Assembly (NCBI GenBank): GCA_022545805.1
Contig: JAKEIJ010000072.1
Coordinates: forward strand, 1-6,162
Reading direction: 5' to 3'
Length of the DNA stretch: 6,162 nucleotides
Origin: Nitrosotalea sp.
GTDB lineage: Archaea; Thermoproteota; Nitrososphaeria; Nitrososphaerales; Nitrosopumilaceae
Shown here piece after piece: positions 4,776 through 6,162 of the stretch. The notes below the pieces were generated by a model, which ran no database searches, was not told the origin of the DNA, and saw only the letters and a list, made by a program, of their open reading frames with translations. A program made the translations under genes and the position numbers. The first letter of the stretch is position 1. The number at the start of each line of letters is the position of its first letter.

Positions 4776-5735
4776 ATGATAAGCCCAGATCTGGTAAAAA
4801 TACTGGAATATGATTTAACATCAGTATCTTACGATGGGATACTAGTAGATGCAGACAAACTGTTAATTCATCCCGTAGAGATTGGCAATAAAATCGAAGT
4901 AAAGAAAAAGGAAAACATGGTGTTAACTTTTTCAATAAAAAAATTAACGGGTATTGAAACTACTACAGAGAAAAAAGGATTATTGAAAAAAGGAGACGCA
5001 CATCTTAAAATTGGTATACGTAAAGAAGGCGAAGGCGAAAAAACTTTGCTTATCAAGGTAGACGAAAACAAGATAAAAGAAATTTCAGATGAAATAAAAA
5101 ATAACTTTGATGCGGAAAATAATCCATTTTGGGAATTAGGCGGAGCAGGATTGTATGAGAAAGGAGATAGTGTTGAGCCCATATGGTTTGGTGCTAATTC
5201 GCCAAGATTAGCAGAAGGAGAAGAAATTCTATGGGAACGAACTAAATTAGATGGAACCTTGAACAAACACGTTCATGCTCTGGAAGTTATAACAAATTAC
5301 AGGATAGCATTTTTTGATTTCATTGCTCATACATCCATAGTTGAAATGCCGTTTGGATTGGATACCGTTATTGCAAACCAAAAAAGGCATAGTGAATCAA
5401 TCAGACAGGGAAATTTTGTTGGAAGGAGTCTAAAAGGAAGTTTTTTTGGAACCTCGCAAGGATTCAGCTCAAGCACTAGTGAGAACATTGGCGATGTAAT
5501 TTTAATGGATGATGACAAGCCAGTTTTTACATTCTATCAAGTAAGTGATCCCCACGGAGTAGAAAGACTGCTAAAAGTTGTAATAAATGCCAACGAATCA
5601 TTAGATGAAAAAAGAATGACAAACATAAAAAAGCAAAATACCATCTTGAAGGGAGAACAAACATGTTCAAAATGTGGTCATGTAAATCCGACTAGTTCAA
5701 AGTTTTGTAACAAGTGTGGGTCCAAAATTGTTTGA
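4776..5735 (+). CDS. Probable tandem PH-like protein with C-terminal zinc ribbon
   Basis: A 319-residue soluble protein without signal or membrane segments. The first 110 residues (MISPDLVKILEYDLTSVSYD onward) read as short strands closed by a helix rich in Lys and Glu. Residues from about 140 (EGEEILWERTKLDG, then VITNYRIAFFDF) to 275 look like a second strand-rich domain ending in the helix VERLLKVVINAN. Both resemble bacterial PH-like domains in outline; this is inference. The extreme C-terminus is a clear zinc ribbon, CSKCGHVNPTSSKFCNKC, with cysteines at 297, 300, 311 and 314. An in-frame ATG at 4758 would add six residues, but the AAGGAG site favours 4776. The gene has a long leader and the shared promoter element at 4569. 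A second ribbon follows in frame after the TGA. Its role may be protein or lipid binding; it is not a recognised enzyme. Confidence 0.8.
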   Translation: MISPDLVKILEYDLTSVSYDGILVDADKLLIHPVEIGNKIEVKKKENMVLTFSIKKLTGIETTTEKKGLLKKGDAHLKIGIRKEGEGEKTLLIKVDENKIKEISDEIKNNFDAENNPFWELGGAGLYEKGDSVEPIWFGANSPRLAEGEEILWERTKLDGTLNKHVHALEVITNYRIAFFDFIAHTSIVEMPFGLDTVIANQKRHSESIRQGNFVGRSLKGSFFGTSQGFSSSTSENIGDVILMDDDKPVFTFYQVSDPHGVERLLKVVINANESLDEKRMTNIKKQNTILKGEQTCSKCGHVNPTSSKFCNKCGSKIV

Positions 5736-5795
5736 GCTTGTGAGAAATGTGGCCAGGTAAATCCAGACTTCGACAATTTTTGTAACAACTGTGTC
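5664..5795 (+). repeat. Tandem zinc-ribbon coding repeat, 75-base period
   Basis: Two units starting at 5664 and 5739 share AATGTGG, GTAAATCC and TTTTGTAACAA blocks in register. They encode the two ribbons described for the neighbouring entries. Confidence 0.6.
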
Positions 5796-5798
5796 TAA
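5736..5798 (+). pseudogene. In-frame second zinc ribbon after the TGA stop
   Basis: Directly after TGA (5733-5735) the same frame continues ACEKCGQVNPDFDNFCNNCV and stops at TAA (5796-5798). All four cysteines are kept, with the same C-x2-C-x10-C-x2-C spacing as the upstream ribbon. By my count, 38 of 57 bases match between 5664-5720 and 5739-5795, which indicates a tandem duplication. Either the longer ancestral protein was cut by a nonsense change, or TGA is read through at some rate, or the base call is wrong. The final codons overlap the end of the convergent VOC gene. Confidence 0.7.
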
Positions 5799-6162
5799 TG
5801 CGATCTGATTAAGAATTTGATTCCATCAGGATCAGACAGTAGTAATTCATTATCGTTTATTTTCTGAATTTGATCTTCAAATTCTCGTTTAAGAATGTCT
5901 ATGAAAGAACTATCATGTACTATGATCTCAAAAACATCTAGACCTACTTCTCCTTTCACATGAGTCTTTCCACCCAAACTATGCCAGGTGTTCAGGCCAA
6001 TGTGATGATGATAACCACCGGCTGAAAGAAAACTTGCACCCACTGCACTCCAATCATATGTGACATCTAGGCCTAATTTTTGATAAAATCTCACAGACCT
6101 TTCAAGATTTGTAACTCTTAGGTGCATATGCCCAATTTTGGCTCCATTGGGAAATGTTGTGT
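5795..6162 (-). CDS. VOC/glyoxalase-fold protein, 5' end outside the window
   Basis: The visible 121 residues run from the window edge through TFPNGAKIGHMHLRVTNLER. Codons before the ATG at 6125-6127 match the family's usual GxxIGHxHLRV opening, so that Met is internal and the gene begins beyond 6162. Family marks of the CatE-like vicinal oxygen chelate group: HMHLRV (first metal-ligand His), SVRFYQKLGLDVTYDW, FLSAGGYHHHIGLNTW (second ligand region) and SDPDGIKFLI near the end. Where these proteins usually read DPDGxxxEL, with Glu as a metal ligand, this one has IKF, so the ligand appears replaced by Lys and the tail stops soon after (RSH). Related proteins run on for tens of residues. It may therefore lack normal metal chemistry, or be a degraded or binding-only version. 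It is convergent with the zinc-ribbon gene with almost no gap. Confidence 0.8.
   Translation of the reverse strand, partial: TTFPNGAKIGHMHLRVTNLERSVRFYQKLGLDVTYDWSAVGASFLSAGGYHHHIGLNTWHSLGGKTHVKGEVGLDVFEIIVHDSSFIDILKREFEDQIQKINDNELLLSDPDGIKFLIRSH

Noticed and set aside
4595..4813. Plus-strand frame beginning at a TTG just after the shared promoter
   Set aside because: Its product has no domain-like pattern, it runs through the hairpin region and out of frame into the zinc-ribbon gene, and that gene has a better SD-led start.
4868..5266. Long antisense frame within the zinc-ribbon protein gene
   Set aside because: It is a shadow of the real gene, low in complexity and without start signals.
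1..6162. CRISPR array, insertion sequence ends, tRNA or rRNA genes
   Set aside because: No regularly spaced direct repeats, transposase-like frames, terminal inverted repeats, tRNA-type T-loop motifs or conserved rRNA segments were seen on either strand.

Overview
The window looks like AT-rich archaeal chromosome, most likely from an ammonia-oxidising Nitrososphaeria (Thaumarchaeota), possibly a Nitrosocosmicus-like soil lineage. This rests on general features: TATA-like boxes about 25 bases upstream of starts that lack a Shine-Dalgarno (SD) site, GAGGT-type SD sites only at operon-internal or long-leader genes, frequent TTG and GTG starts, small helical or membrane proteins, and an archaeal-looking secretion signal. 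No rRNA, tRNA or marker gene is present, so the lineage is inferred.

Layout. Bases 1-203 hold no gene I can support. On the minus strand, 204-698 (with a reading frame running on to about 797) encodes a secreted post-COAP-1-like domain protein whose signal peptide has no usable start codon. Also on the minus strand is a two-gene operon: a GNAT acetyltransferase (1670-2314), then an amidohydrolase-2 family metal-dependent hydrolase (872-1669). A divergent intergenic region (2315-2528) separates it from a plus-strand cluster. That cluster encodes three small, charged, helix-rich proteins (2529-2990, 3001-3186, 3174-3698) and then a two-helix membrane protein (3748-3963). Next on the minus strand come a CxxC zinc-finger protein (4272-4481) and, 7 bases downstream, a small membrane protein gene that appears frameshifted (4086-4264). 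The plus-strand gene at 4776-5735 encodes a probable tandem PH-like protein ending in a zinc ribbon. A second intact zinc ribbon follows in frame behind a TGA stop (5736-5798). A VOC/glyoxalase-fold gene (5795 to the window edge) converges on it.

The most notable signals are: the zinc ribbon hidden behind an opal codon; a near-identical 24-base promoter element shared by the helical-protein operon and the PH-like/zinc-ribbon gene, which suggests control by one TFB/TBP pair or regulator; a roughly 160-base leader before the zinc-ribbon gene with mutually exclusive hairpins; and internal and cross-protein repeats in the helical operon. The window holds three apparent single-lesion genes (start, frame, stop). 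That could mean gene decay, recoding or assembly error, and it limits how far each case can be pushed.

No complete known defence, CRISPR, phage or transposon system is visible. If a new system is present, the best candidate is the helical-protein operon plus the zinc-ribbon gene, linked by their shared promoter.
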